Positions 1-6,233 of a DNA stretch of 7,327 bases are shown piece after piece; within the stretch, counting starts at the first letter, position 1, and the number at the start of each line of letters is the position of its first letter. Made by a program: the position numbers and the translations under genes. The notes below the pieces were generated by a model. It made no database searches and was not told the origin of the DNA. It was given only the letters and a program-made list of their open reading frames with translations. The DNA comes from Sphingomonas sp. (lineage in GTDB: Bacteria; Pseudomonadota; Alphaproteobacteria; Sphingomonadales; Sphingomonadaceae). Location: NCBI GenBank assembly GCA_019247755.1, contig JAFBAM010000267.1:1-7327 (forward strand), written 5' to 3'.

Positions 1-989
1 CCGAAGTTCGAGAGAATGTGGGCGCTGCCATCGGTGAGGCTCAGGGCGGCGCAGATCGATTGGCGGAAGCGGCTGCGGCCGCGAAGCCCGATATCGGTTG
101 GTTGCGCGATGCGACAATCGAAGCTCACGATCGGCTGACAGCAACGAGCGCATCTATCGCACAGCAGCACGAACGCTTCACGGCGCTACTGAGCGGCGTC
201 GACGGCGGGGTCGAGGACGCCCAGTCGAAGCTGGCGTTGTTGGCGTCTACACTGGCGCAGGTCAAGCGGGAGGCTGCGAGCCTTAGCGGGGAAACGGGCC
301 CTGCCCTGATTGCATCGCTCGTCCAGGTCAAGGAGGCGGCGGCCCATGCCGCCGACCGCGCCCGCGAGGCGATCGAAGCTGTGATACCTGACAGCGCGGG
401 CAAGCTCTCCGAAGAAGCCGCGCAGGCGCTCGAACGCGCGATCCGCGAGAGCGTCGAAGAGAAGTTGCGCGATGTCGATAATGTTGCATCGCAAGCGCTC
501 GAAGCCGCTCGTGCCGCGTCAGACCGCTTGACCGGCCAGATGATCACGCTTGGCCAGACCGCATCCGCGCTCGAAGCGCATATCGAACAGACCAATAAAG
601 AGCAGCGCGAAAAGGACAGCGAGGCCTTCGCCAAGCGCGTCGCCCTCCTCATCGACTCGATGCACTCGGCCGCGATCGACGTCGGCAAGATCATGGCCGA
701 CGAAATCGACGACAAGGCCTGGAATTCCTATCTCAAGGGCAACCGCGGCGTATTCACGAGCCGCGCGGTGCGCCTGATCGAAGGCAGCGAGACGCGCGCG
801 ATCCGTACTCATTATGAGAGCGACCCGGAGTTCCAGCGATCGGTGAACCGCTACGTCGCGGACTTCGAGTCTATGCTCCGGCGAGTCCTTGCAGAACGGG
901 ATGGCGGGATGATCGCAGTGACGCTCATGTCTTCCGACATGGGCAAGCTGTACGCGGCGCTGGCGCAGGCCATCGACAAGCGCCGCTAG
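1..989 (+). CDS. Alanine-rich coiled-coil protein of unknown function, 5' end outside the window
   Basis: I do not recognise a named family. The frame is open to the left edge (first whole codon at 3), so the GTG at 18 is probably an internal valine and the true start lies upstream. The visible 328 residues fall into two parts. Residues 1 to about 205 are rich in Ala, Glu, Arg, Lys and Gln with few aromatic residues, as expected for long amphipathic helices or coiled coil, broken by short Gly/Pro linkers (near 64-69, 96-100 and 128-133). Residues about 207-328 look more globular: a helix with LLIDSMHSAAIDVGKIM, then a DDKAWNSYLKGNRGVF segment, a segment containing ESDPEFQRSVNRYVADFE, and a final helix ending in Lys-Arg-Arg. 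No cysteine is visible. I see no membrane segment, signal peptide or chemoreceptor signalling hairpin in this part. The stop overlaps that of the convergent DUF1467 gene by four bases. A structural or polarity role would fit the shape but is only a guess; 'hypothetical protein' is the safe call. Confidence 0.8.
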   Translation, partial: EVRENVGAAIGEAQGGADRLAEAAAAAKPDIGWLRDATIEAHDRLTATSASIAQQHERFTALLSGVDGGVEDAQSKLALLASTLAQVKREAASLSGETGPALIASLVQVKEAAAHAADRAREAIEAVIPDSAGKLSEEAAQALERAIRESVEEKLRDVDNVASQALEAARAASDRLTGQMITLGQTASALEAHIEQTNKEQREKDSEAFAKRVALLIDSMHSAAIDVGKIMADEIDDKAWNSYLKGNRGVFTSRAVRLIEGSETRAIRTHYESDPEFQRSVNRYVADFESMLRRVLAERDGGMIAVTLMSSDMGKLYAALAQAIDKRR

Positions 990-994
990 CGGCG
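981..994. repeat. 14-bp perfect palindrome over the shared stop codons of two convergent genes
   Basis: The sequence CGCCGCTAGCGGCG is its own reverse complement. Read on either strand it encodes Arg-Arg-stop (CGC CGC TAG), so both the coiled-coil gene and the DUF1467 gene end in the same three codons, and the central CTAG (986-989) holds both TAG stops. As RNA it could fold into a 5-bp all-GC stem (CGCCG/CGGCG) with CTAG as the loop. No T-run follows on either strand, so it is not a standard intrinsic terminator. A role in ending convergent transcription is inference. Confidence 0.6.
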
Positions 995-1252
995 ATGATA
1001 GAAGTCGAGATCGTCCGGGGTAATCCAGCCGTAGGTCCAGTTCGCATAGTATATCGCGAACAGAACCGCGCCGAGCAGCGCCGCTTTTAAGAGATGTCGC
1101 TTTAGGTCGAAGCGGTGGGGAGCGCTGTCCGCCTGGCCTGCGACTCTCTGGGTGCCCGCTTCCTCATCAGTCCGAACACCAAACGGCAACAGGATGAAGG
1201 CACTGAAGGCGAAGAACAGGAAGTAGATCGCGGCAATCGAGCTAAATTCCAT
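986..1252 (-). CDS. DUF1467 family small inner-membrane protein
   Basis: An 88-residue protein matching, from memory, the DUF1467 family of alphaproteobacteria, whose function is not known. There are two hydrophobic segments, about residues 5-24 (AIYFLFFAFSAFILLPFG core) and 52-71, joined by a short loop. That loop carries the hallmark LPFGVRT (22-28) followed by acidic residues, and the GQADSAP motif (39-45). After the second helix come the aromatic stretch YANWTYGW and a charged tail. The ATG at 1252 is chosen because the protein then begins MEFSSIAAIYF, as expected for the family. An upstream start at 1309 in the same frame would run 52 bases into rnj and add 19 polar residues. The ATG lies 5 nt after the rnj stop with no clear Shine-Dalgarno sequence, so translation is probably coupled to rnj. 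Confidence 0.88.
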   Translation of the reverse strand: MEFSSIAAIYFLFFAFSAFILLPFGVRTDEEAGTQRVAGQADSAPHRFDLKRHLLKAALLGAVLFAIYYANWTYGWITPDDLDFYHRR

Positions 1253-1257
1253 CGCAG

Positions 1258-2895
1258 TCAGGCGATCTGCAGCATCATGACTTCGACCAGCGGCTTCTTG
1301 CCGGTCCACAAGGTGGCGCAGCGGCGGACGGCAAGCCGAACGGACTCGCGAAGGGCGTCGTCGTCTTTCCCGGGGGTGTAGGCGCGGGTCGCTGCGTCGG
1401 TCGCATCGGCAATGAAGTCCTCACGGTCCTCTTCGACCGGAACGCCAAACGGCCGGATGAGCGGCGTACCGGCGAGCTTTCCATCCTCCCCGATGGGCAG
1501 TGCTACGGTGATGAGCCCACCATAGCCGATGCGCCTGCGCTCGGTGACGGTCGCTCCGTCTGCGGGAAGGATGACGTCACCGTCGAGGACAAGGCGGCCA
1601 ACGCGGACCTCGTCGACCTTTTTCGGTTCACCGGGCGCAAGGCGGACAAGGTCGCCATTTTCCTGCACCACCGCCTTGGGCACGCCATGGCCGAGCGCAA
1701 GCCGCGCATGCTCGCGGAGATGTCGGGCTTCGCCGTGAACCGGGATCACGATCTCAGGTCGCACCCAATTGTACATTTCGATGAGCTCCGGACGGCCGGG
1801 GTGGCCGGAGACGTGGACGTGCGCCTGGCGTTCGGTGACGATCCGCACACTGAGATCGGACAGCTGGTTCATGATCCGGCCAATAGCGACTTCGTTGCCA
1901 GGGATGATCCGCGACGAGAAAATGACTGTGTCGCCCTCGGTGAGCTTTAGGTCGTGCGTTCCGCCGGTGATCCGGCCAAGTGCAGCGCGCGGCTCTCCCT
2001 GCCCGCCCGTCGCGATGATCAGCACCTCGCTCTTCGGCAGCCGCATCGCCTCGTCGAAGCTGATCAGCGGCGGAAAGTCTTTCAGATAGCCTGTCGCCTG
2101 CGCGACGCGGAGAATCCGCTCGAGCGAGCGGCCGGCAATGCAAACCTTTCGATCCGTTTCATTGGCAACGCGGCCGATTGTTTGCAGCCGCGCGGCGTTG
2201 GATGCGAAAGTCGTGACGAGTACGCGGCCCCTTGCTTCGGCAACCTTTGCTAGCAGGCCAGCATGAACGCTCTCTTCGGAACCCGAGGGCGCATTCTGGA
2301 AAACGTTGGTCGAATCGCAGACAAGCGCCAGTACGCCCTCGTCGCCGATTGCCTTAAGCGTGTCGGGGCTCGGCGCCTCGCCGATTACCGGCGTCTCATC
2401 GATCTTCCAATCGCCCGTGTGAAAGATGTTGCCGAACGGTGTCTCGATCAGCACGCCATTCCCCTCGGGGATCGAGTGCGACAGCGCGACGAAGCTGACT
2501 CGGAACGGGCCGAGCTCAATGCTTCCTCCGCGCTCGACGATGTTGAGCTTGACTTGGCCGGTGAGTCCCTCCTCCTCAAGCTTCCCGGCGATGAGCCCGG
2601 CGGTGAAAGGGGTCGCGTAAAGCGGGCTTTTCAGTTCCTCGGCGAGATAGGGCAACGCTCCGATATGGTCCTCATGACCGTGCGTAAGGACGATACCCGC
2701 CAGCCGCTCCTGCTGGTCCTCGATGAATTCAAGGTCGGGCAGGATCAGCTCGATGCCCGGATAGGTCGGATCGGCGAAGGTCAGGCCGAGGTCGACCATG
2801 ATCCACTGGCCGCGGCAGCCGTAGAGATTGACGTTCATGCCGATCTCGCCCGATCCGCCGAGCGCCACGAACAACAGTTCTTCTCCTGGGATCAT
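1258..2895 (-). CDS. rnj: Ribonuclease J (metallo-beta-lactamase / beta-CASP RNase)
   Basis: RNase J combines 5'-to-3' exonuclease and endonuclease activity on RNA. In alphaproteobacteria it is known to take part in 16S rRNA 5'-end maturation and mRNA turnover. The 545-residue length is normal for the family. The metallo-beta-lactamase fold begins with ALGGSGEIGMN (11-21). The zinc motif is THGHEDH (71-77), with further ligands expected at H140 (LSHSIPEG) and D162 (TGDWKID). The beta-CASP domain follows, with CDSTN (193-197), TTFASNAAR (228-236) and ATGGQGEP (295-302). The chain returns to the lactamase fold with HVSGH (361-365) and PVHGE (385-389), both carrying expected catalytic or metal-binding histidines. 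The last 120 or so residues form the C-terminal domain. All key residues seem intact. The ATG overlaps the coaX stop as ATGA, which decides the start and implies coupling; there is no good Shine-Dalgarno sequence. Confidence 0.96.
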   Translation of the reverse strand: MIPGEELLFVALGGSGEIGMNVNLYGCRGQWIMVDLGLTFADPTYPGIELILPDLEFIEDQQERLAGIVLTHGHEDHIGALPYLAEELKSPLYATPFTAGLIAGKLEEEGLTGQVKLNIVERGGSIELGPFRVSFVALSHSIPEGNGVLIETPFGNIFHTGDWKIDETPVIGEAPSPDTLKAIGDEGVLALVCDSTNVFQNAPSGSEESVHAGLLAKVAEARGRVLVTTFASNAARLQTIGRVANETDRKVCIAGRSLERILRVAQATGYLKDFPPLISFDEAMRLPKSEVLIIATGGQGEPRAALGRITGGTHDLKLTEGDTVIFSSRIIPGNEVAIGRIMNQLSDLSVRIVTERQAHVHVSGHPGRPELIEMYNWVRPEIVIPVHGEARHLREHARLALGHGVPKAVVQENGDLVRLAPGEPKKVDEVRVGRLVLDGDVILPADGATVTERRRIGYGGLITVALPIGEDGKLAGTPLIRPFGVPVEEDREDFIADATDAATRAYTPGKDDDALRESVRLAVRRCATLWTGKKPLVEVMMLQIA

Positions 2896-3677
2896 TGCGA
2901 AGACTTGAACGCCATGTCGTACAGCAGGCTCAACCCTTGGATCGTAAGATCGGGCTCAATGGCGTCGAAGACGTTCGTGTGCTTGTCGAACAGGGTTGCA
3001 AGGCCGCCGGTGGCGAGCACGGTGACTGGGCGGCCGATCTCACTCTTGATCCGCTCGGCAAGCCCTTCGAGCATGGCGACATAGCCCCAGTAGATGCCGA
3101 TGATCATCTGGCTCTCGGTGGTGCGGCCGATGACGCTGTTGGTGGCCGGAGCCTCGATCGCAATGCGCGGGAGCTTGGCGGCGGCGGTGACGAGGGCGTC
3201 GAGGGAAAGGTTGATGCCGGGCGCGATGATGCCGCCGGCATAGGCGCCGGAAGAGTTGATGACGTCGAAAGTCGTTGCGGTTCCGAAATCGATTACCAGG
3301 AGATCGCCCGGATATTTGGCGTGGGCGGCGATGGCATTGAGGGCGCGGTCGGCGCCGACATTGTGCGGCTCATCGACGTCGAGCTGCATCGGCCAGGCCG
3401 CGGCGCCCTGCCCGGCGATAATCGGTGTTTTCCGGAAGTATTTTTCGGACAAAACGGTGAGATTGTGGAGCGCACGAGGCACAACCGTGCCGATTATCAC
3501 GCCCTCGACGTCGTCGCGCGAAAAGCCTTCGAGCTCAAGCAGCTGGTGCAGCCAGACCGAATATTGGTCTGCGGTCCGGCGCGGGTCGGTCGCGATGCGC
3601 CAGCGCGCCTTGATCTCGCCCTTGTCGACCAGCGCGAATACCAGGTTGGTGTTACCGACATCGACGGCCAGGATCAT
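2892..3677 (-). CDS. coaX: Type III pantothenate kinase
   Basis: Phosphorylates pantothenate to 4'-phosphopantothenate with ATP, the first step of coenzyme A synthesis. The type III enzymes belong to the ASKHA fold superfamily, need a monovalent cation such as potassium, and are not feedback-inhibited by CoA. The 261-residue protein has the expected motifs: DVGNTN (6-11, phosphate loop with the conserved Asp6), GADR (108-111, pantothenate and catalytic region), DFGTATTFDV (130-139, second phosphate motif), GGIIAPG (148-154) and a C-terminal ATGGLA (222-227) followed by DLTIQGL (243-249). The cytosolic enzyme looks complete. An AGGG 8 nt upstream of the ATG could be its ribosome-binding site. 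Its stop overlaps the rnj start by four bases. In some betaproteobacteria, such as Neisseria, birA and coaX are fused, so their closeness here has precedent, although here an opposite-strand gene separates them. The family also includes Bordetella Baf, the source of older 'transcriptional activator' annotations. Confidence 0.96.
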   Translation of the reverse strand: MILAVDVGNTNLVFALVDKGEIKARWRIATDPRRTADQYSVWLHQLLELEGFSRDDVEGVIIGTVVPRALHNLTVLSEKYFRKTPIIAGQGAAAWPMQLDVDEPHNVGADRALNAIAAHAKYPGDLLVIDFGTATTFDVINSSGAYAGGIIAPGINLSLDALVTAAAKLPRIAIEAPATNSVIGRTTESQMIIGIYWGYVAMLEGLAERIKSEIGRPVTVLATGGLATLFDKHTNVFDAIEPDLTIQGLSLLYDMAFKSSQ

Positions 3678-3742
3678 GGCCCGCGCCCTAGCTGTGTCGG
3701 CTGTTGTTCACAACTTGCAGCAGCAGGCGTAATCAAGCGCCC
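3678..3742. promoter_or_regulatory. 65-nt divergent spacer between coaX and the dioxygenase gene
   Basis: This is the only intergenic stretch of any size in the window and sits between two divergent start codons, so it is the natural place for promoters. It contains a short perfect palindrome, TTGTTCACAA (3704-3713). On the minus strand, TTGATT (3736-3731) is a possible -35 element, but the hexamer 17 nt further on (TTGTGA) is a poor -10. On the plus strand I see no convincing -35/-10 pair, and any promoter here would give the dioxygenase mRNA a very short leader or none. The promoter call rests on position rather than motif. Confidence 0.35.
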
Positions 3743-4120
3743 ATGTTCGAGGACGACGCGCCCTACCATGCGCACATCTATGCGATGCCGGGCGAGGAGC
3801 GCGCGGCAGAGGCCCTGCGCGGCCGATTCGAAGCCGAAGAAGGAGTGCTGTTCGTCGGCCGCCTGACAGAGGGCAAGGCCGGGCCGCACCCGGTCCCGCA
3901 GTTCGAGGTGCACTTCCTTAGGCGCTCGCTCGACGAGATCCTGCCCATCATCGAGGCGTCGGGATTGAGAACGCTGGTCCACCCGCTGACCGACGACGAT
4001 CTCGCCGACCACACGACGCTCGCGCACTGGATCGGTGAGCCAGTCGAGCTCGATGTGACGACGCTGGACCCGCCCGGCATCAACCAGGGCGTGGCTCGCT
4101 TCGGGAAAACCGACTTCTAA
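3743..4120 (+). CDS. DOPA 4,5-dioxygenase family protein
   Basis: A 125-residue protein resembling the DOPA_dioxygen family (Amanita DodA-like extradiol dioxygenases), from recalled family motifs. The characterised fungal enzyme cleaves the ring of L-DOPA to a seco-DOPA precursor of betalamic acid; the substrate of most bacterial homologues is unknown. Visible motifs are YHAHIY (8-13), GPHP (47-50), the QFEVHF strand (53-58), LVHPLTDDDLADHT (78-91) and HWIGEP (95-100). The repeated conserved histidines (9, 11, 49, 57, 80, 90, 95) are candidates for the metal and substrate site. A tail of about 20 residues follows the usual family end. The ATG at 3743 is preferred over an in-frame TTG at 3704, because the family begins close to the YHAHIY motif and the extra residues look like spacer. 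The gene is a single plus-strand unit between birA and coaX. Its TAA stop overlaps the birA TAG. I see no strong Shine-Dalgarno sequence. Family confidence is good; the substrate is not predictable. Confidence 0.85.
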   Translation: MFEDDAPYHAHIYAMPGEERAAEALRGRFEAEEGVLFVGRLTEGKAGPHPVPQFEVHFLRRSLDEILPIIEASGLRTLVHPLTDDDLADHTTLAHWIGEPVELDVTTLDPPGINQGVARFGKTDF

Positions 4121-4803
4121 AGCTCGACATCGCCCGCACGGACGATGTCGATAGTGCCGTCGCTGCGGCGGAGACGGAGCGCGCCATCAGGCTCGATCCC
4201 GTCGAAACGGCCCGAAACCTTTTCATCCCGCGTCGAATGGACGGTCAGTTCCGTGCCTTGCGGATAAGCACGGGCGAGCCAGGCTTGCGCGAGCGAAGCA
4301 GGTTCGCTGGTCCGCCACAGTCCGAGCAACCGCGTGAAGCTGCCAGCGAGGAGCGGCGCGAAAGCCTGCGGCAAGATTTTCCCACCCAGGGATGCGCCTT
4401 GCCGGTCGGGCAGCGCAGGAGCGCTGGCGAGGTTCACGCCGAATCCGACCGCTACGCGATCCCCGCTCCGTTCGAGAAGGATGCCGGCAAGCTTCTTGCC
4501 TGAAAGCATCACGTCGTTCGGCCATTTGAGCATCAACGGCTGATCGGGAACGGCGACGTCGATCGCCTCGATCAATGCCAGGCCGGCGACGAGCGAGAGA
4601 GTTTGCGGAGGCGGATCGTCGGTACGCAGCTCGACCAGCGTGCTTCCGTAGAAATTGCCTTCTGACGAAATCCAGCTGCGGCCCTGGCGTCCCCGGCCCG
4701 CATCCTGGTGGAGGGCGATCAGCCAATCGCCCTCGATTGCGCTGTTTCCAATCAGGTCGGCGTTGGTCGAGCCGGTGCGCTCGACAATGCGGATCCGCGT
4801 CAG
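4117..4803 (-). CDS. birA: Biotin--[acetyl-CoA carboxylase] ligase, catalytic-only form, probable CTG start
   Basis: Activates biotin with ATP to biotinyl-5'-AMP and transfers it to a lysine of biotin-dependent enzymes such as the AccB subunit of acetyl-CoA carboxylase. From the proposed start the protein is 228 residues: RTGSTNADL (9-17), the biotinyl-AMP loop GRGRQGRSW (36-44), GNFYGSTL (49-56), KWPNDV (93-98) and GKKLAGILLE (102-111), where K104 matches the catalytic lysine of E. coli BirA (K183). The small C-terminal SH3-like domain covers about 182-228. There is no N-terminal helix-turn-helix, so this is a monofunctional ligase rather than a biotin repressor. Starting at the first in-frame ATG (4575) would remove residues 1-76 and the essential GRGRQGR loop, so it is wrong. 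I read the frame upstream as far as a stop at 4936-4938: it contains no ATG, GTG or TTG. The only common alternative is CTG at 4801-4803, overlapping the nuoN TGA as CTGA. A sequencing error remains possible. Confidence 0.9.
   Translation of the reverse strand: MTRIRIVERTGSTNADLIGNSAIEGDWLIALHQDAGRGRQGRSWISSEGNFYGSTLVELRTDDPPPQTLSLVAGLALIEAIDVAVPDQPLMLKWPNDVMLSGKKLAGILLERSGDRVAVGFGVNLASAPALPDRQGASLGGKILPQAFAPLLAGSFTRLLGLWRTSEPASLAQAWLARAYPQGTELTVHSTRDEKVSGRFDGIEPDGALRLRRSDGTIDIVRAGDVEL
4124..4151. repeat. 9-bp inverted repeat just past the dioxygenase stop, inside the birA 3' end
   Basis: TCGACATCG (4124-4132) and CGATGTCGA (4143-4151) are exact reverse complements separated by a 10-nt loop. 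The structure begins 4 nt after the plus-strand TAA and ends within birA codons just before its TAG, so it would be near the 3' end of both converging mRNAs. No U-tract follows on either strand, so it is not a classic intrinsic terminator. It could still act as a 3' stabiliser or an aid to termination. On the birA strand the repeat encodes conserved-looking residues (IDIV through GDVE), so the symmetry may be a coding coincidence. Confidence 0.45.
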
Positions 4804-6233
4804 AAGAGGCTTCCCGCGGCTTTGTCGGTGAGTGAACCGAGCGGACCGATCAGCAGATAGCCGAGCGGCGAGACGAGTAGCGCAGCGAGCAGGATCAGCA
4901 GTCCCTGCAGCGGCTGGTTCGGCTTCGCGTAGGGCTCAGCCGGCTCGTCCATGTACATAACCTTCACGATCTTCAGGTAGTAATAGGCGCCGACGACGGT
5001 GCCGAGGATGCCGGCCACCGCAAGCGCAGTGTAACCGGCATTCACCGCGGCGGTGAACACCACCAGCTTGGGCCAGAAGCCGAACAGGGGCGGAATGCCG
5101 GCAAGGCTGAACATGAAGATGGCGATCGCGGCCGCGAAGCCCGGTCGGGTCTGCGACAGGCCCGACAGGCTGGCGATGCTTTCGACCGGGCGGCCCTCGG
5201 CGTCGCGCATCCAGAGGACGCAGAGGAAGGCGCCGAGCGTCATCACGATGTAAACGGCCATGTAGAACAGCACCGACGACGCGCCCTTTGGACCCGCGGC
5301 GGCAAGACCGACCATGGCGAAGCCGACATTGTTGATCGACGAATAAGCGAGCAGGCGCTTGATATTGGTCTGGCCATAGGCCGCGACGGCGCCGAGGAAG
5401 ATCGAGGCGAGCGCGGCGAAGATCACGATCTGCCGCCAGGCATCCGTCGCCGGGCCCAGCCCTTCGATGCAGAGGCGCGTCGCCAACAGCACGGCAGCTG
5501 CCTTGGGCGCGGTGCCGAAGAACATGGTCACCGGCGTCGGGGCGCCTTCGTAGACGTCTGGCGTCCACATGTGGAACGGCACGGCACTGGCCTTGAAGGC
5601 GAGGCCGGCGAGCACGAACACCAGTCCGAACAGAAGTCCGAGCGACGGCGCACCTCGCGCGAAGGCGGCGGCGATGCCGTTGAAGCTCATCGTCCCGGTG
5701 AAGCCGTAGAGCAGCGAAATGCCGTAGAGCAGGATGCCGCTCGCCAGCGCGCCGAGGACGAAATATTTGAGGCCGGCCTCGGCCGAACGCTCATCAGTGC
5801 GCCGGTAGGACGCGAGCACATAGGCCGCGAGGCTCTGCAGCTCGAGGCCGACATAGAGGGCAATGAGGCTGGTTGCCGAAACCATGACGCTCATGCCGAT
5901 GGCGGCGAAGACGATCAGCACCGAATATTCCGATGCATGCTCAGTCCCGCGTTCGAACCATCCATGCGCGGCGATGATCGCGACGGCTGCAGCCGGGAAG
6001 ATGATCGCCTTGCCGAAGCTGGCGAACAGGTCCGCGCTCACGAAATTGTCGTAGATCGGGCCGGCATGCGACGGTGCACCGACGAGCGCCGCCGTGGCGC
6101 CAAGCAGAAGCAGCACAGAAAGCCCGCTGACAGCCCCGGACCCGCGACGACCGGTGAAGGCTGCCACCATCATCAGGATGGTGCCGCCGATCGACAGGAT
6201 CAGCTCCGGCAGAAGAGGCGCGAAGCGGCCCAT
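4800..6233 (-). CDS. nuoN: NADH-quinone oxidoreductase subunit N
   Basis: NuoN is one of the three antiporter-like membrane subunits of respiratory complex I and forms a proton path in the membrane arm. The 477-residue product is hydrophobic throughout, with about 14 transmembrane segments expected. The residues known to matter in this family are present: E131 in GLELQSL (helix 5 glutamate), K156 in EAGLKYFVLG, K214 in AFKASAVPFHMW (helix 7 lysine), K244 in GTAPKAA (helix 8), and K389 in GIPPLFGFWPKL (helix 12 lysine). KRLLAYSSINNVGFAMVG (292-309) is another family signature. I chose the ATG at 6233, with an AAGG at the right distance. A GTG one codon earlier (6236) would add one residue and give a GTGA overlap with nuoM. 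It is the last nuo gene here and runs straight into birA. The stop is TGA at 4802-4800. Confidence 0.96.
   Translation of the reverse strand: MGRFAPLLPELILSIGGTILMMVAAFTGRRGSGAVSGLSVLLLLGATAALVGAPSHAGPIYDNFVSADLFASFGKAIIFPAAAVAIIAAHGWFERGTEHASEYSVLIVFAAIGMSVMVSATSLIALYVGLELQSLAAYVLASYRRTDERSAEAGLKYFVLGALASGILLYGISLLYGFTGTMSFNGIAAAFARGAPSLGLLFGLVFVLAGLAFKASAVPFHMWTPDVYEGAPTPVTMFFGTAPKAAAVLLATRLCIEGLGPATDAWRQIVIFAALASIFLGAVAAYGQTNIKRLLAYSSINNVGFAMVGLAAAGPKGASSVLFYMAVYIVMTLGAFLCVLWMRDAEGRPVESIASLSGLSQTRPGFAAAIAIFMFSLAGIPPLFGFWPKLVVFTAAVNAGYTALAVAGILGTVVGAYYYLKIVKVMYMDEPAEPYAKPNQPLQGLLILLAALLVSPLGYLLIGPLGSLTDKAAGSLF
4801..4815 (-). promoter_or_regulatory. Putative birA translation start: CTG codon with a weak upstream purine run
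   Basis: On the minus strand a GGGAAG purine run (4815-4810) lies 6 nt before CTG (4803-4801), whose last two bases begin the nuoN TGA. The resulting CTGA overlap has the same geometry as the ATGA and GTGA couplings seen elsewhere in this cluster. The run is only a weak match to a Shine-Dalgarno sequence, so initiation would rely mainly on ribosomes finishing nuoN. ATC (4794-4792) and ATT (4788-4786) are less likely alternatives. Confidence 0.5.

Noticed and set aside
18..20. GTG at 18 as the true start of the coiled-coil gene
   Set aside because: The frame stays open to the window edge with similar helical sequence, and no ribosome-binding site is visible, so the gene most likely begins upstream.
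125..715. A 196-codon minus-strand frame opposite the coiled-coil gene, Ser/Ala-rich with hydrophobic stretches
   Set aside because: The plus-strand frame has the expected GC-rich third positions and continues through to a tight convergent junction; the minus frame ends and begins inside it without neighbours or motifs.
1253..1309. A longer DUF1467 protein starting at 1309
   Set aside because: It would overlap rnj by 52 bases and add a polar extension not expected in the family; the ATG at 1252 gives the normal N terminus.
2263..3084. A 273-codon plus-strand frame antisense to rnj and the end of coaX
   Set aside because: It lies over the conserved RNase J catalytic domain and crosses the coaX/rnj junction; no family features in the product.
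3704..3742. TTG at 3704 as the dioxygenase start
   Set aside because: The added 13 residues look like translated spacer, and the ATG at 3743 fits the family's usual N terminus better.
2895..3866. A 323-codon open plus-strand frame antisense to coaX that runs on into the dioxygenase gene in another frame
   Set aside because: The opposite strand carries a full coaX with all motifs. The antisense product is rich in Gly, Asp, Val and Arg without recognisable domains, as expected for a shadow frame in GC-rich DNA.
4573..4575. ATG at 4575 as the birA start
   Set aside because: It removes the GRGRQGR loop and about a third of the enzyme although that sequence is intact upstream in frame.
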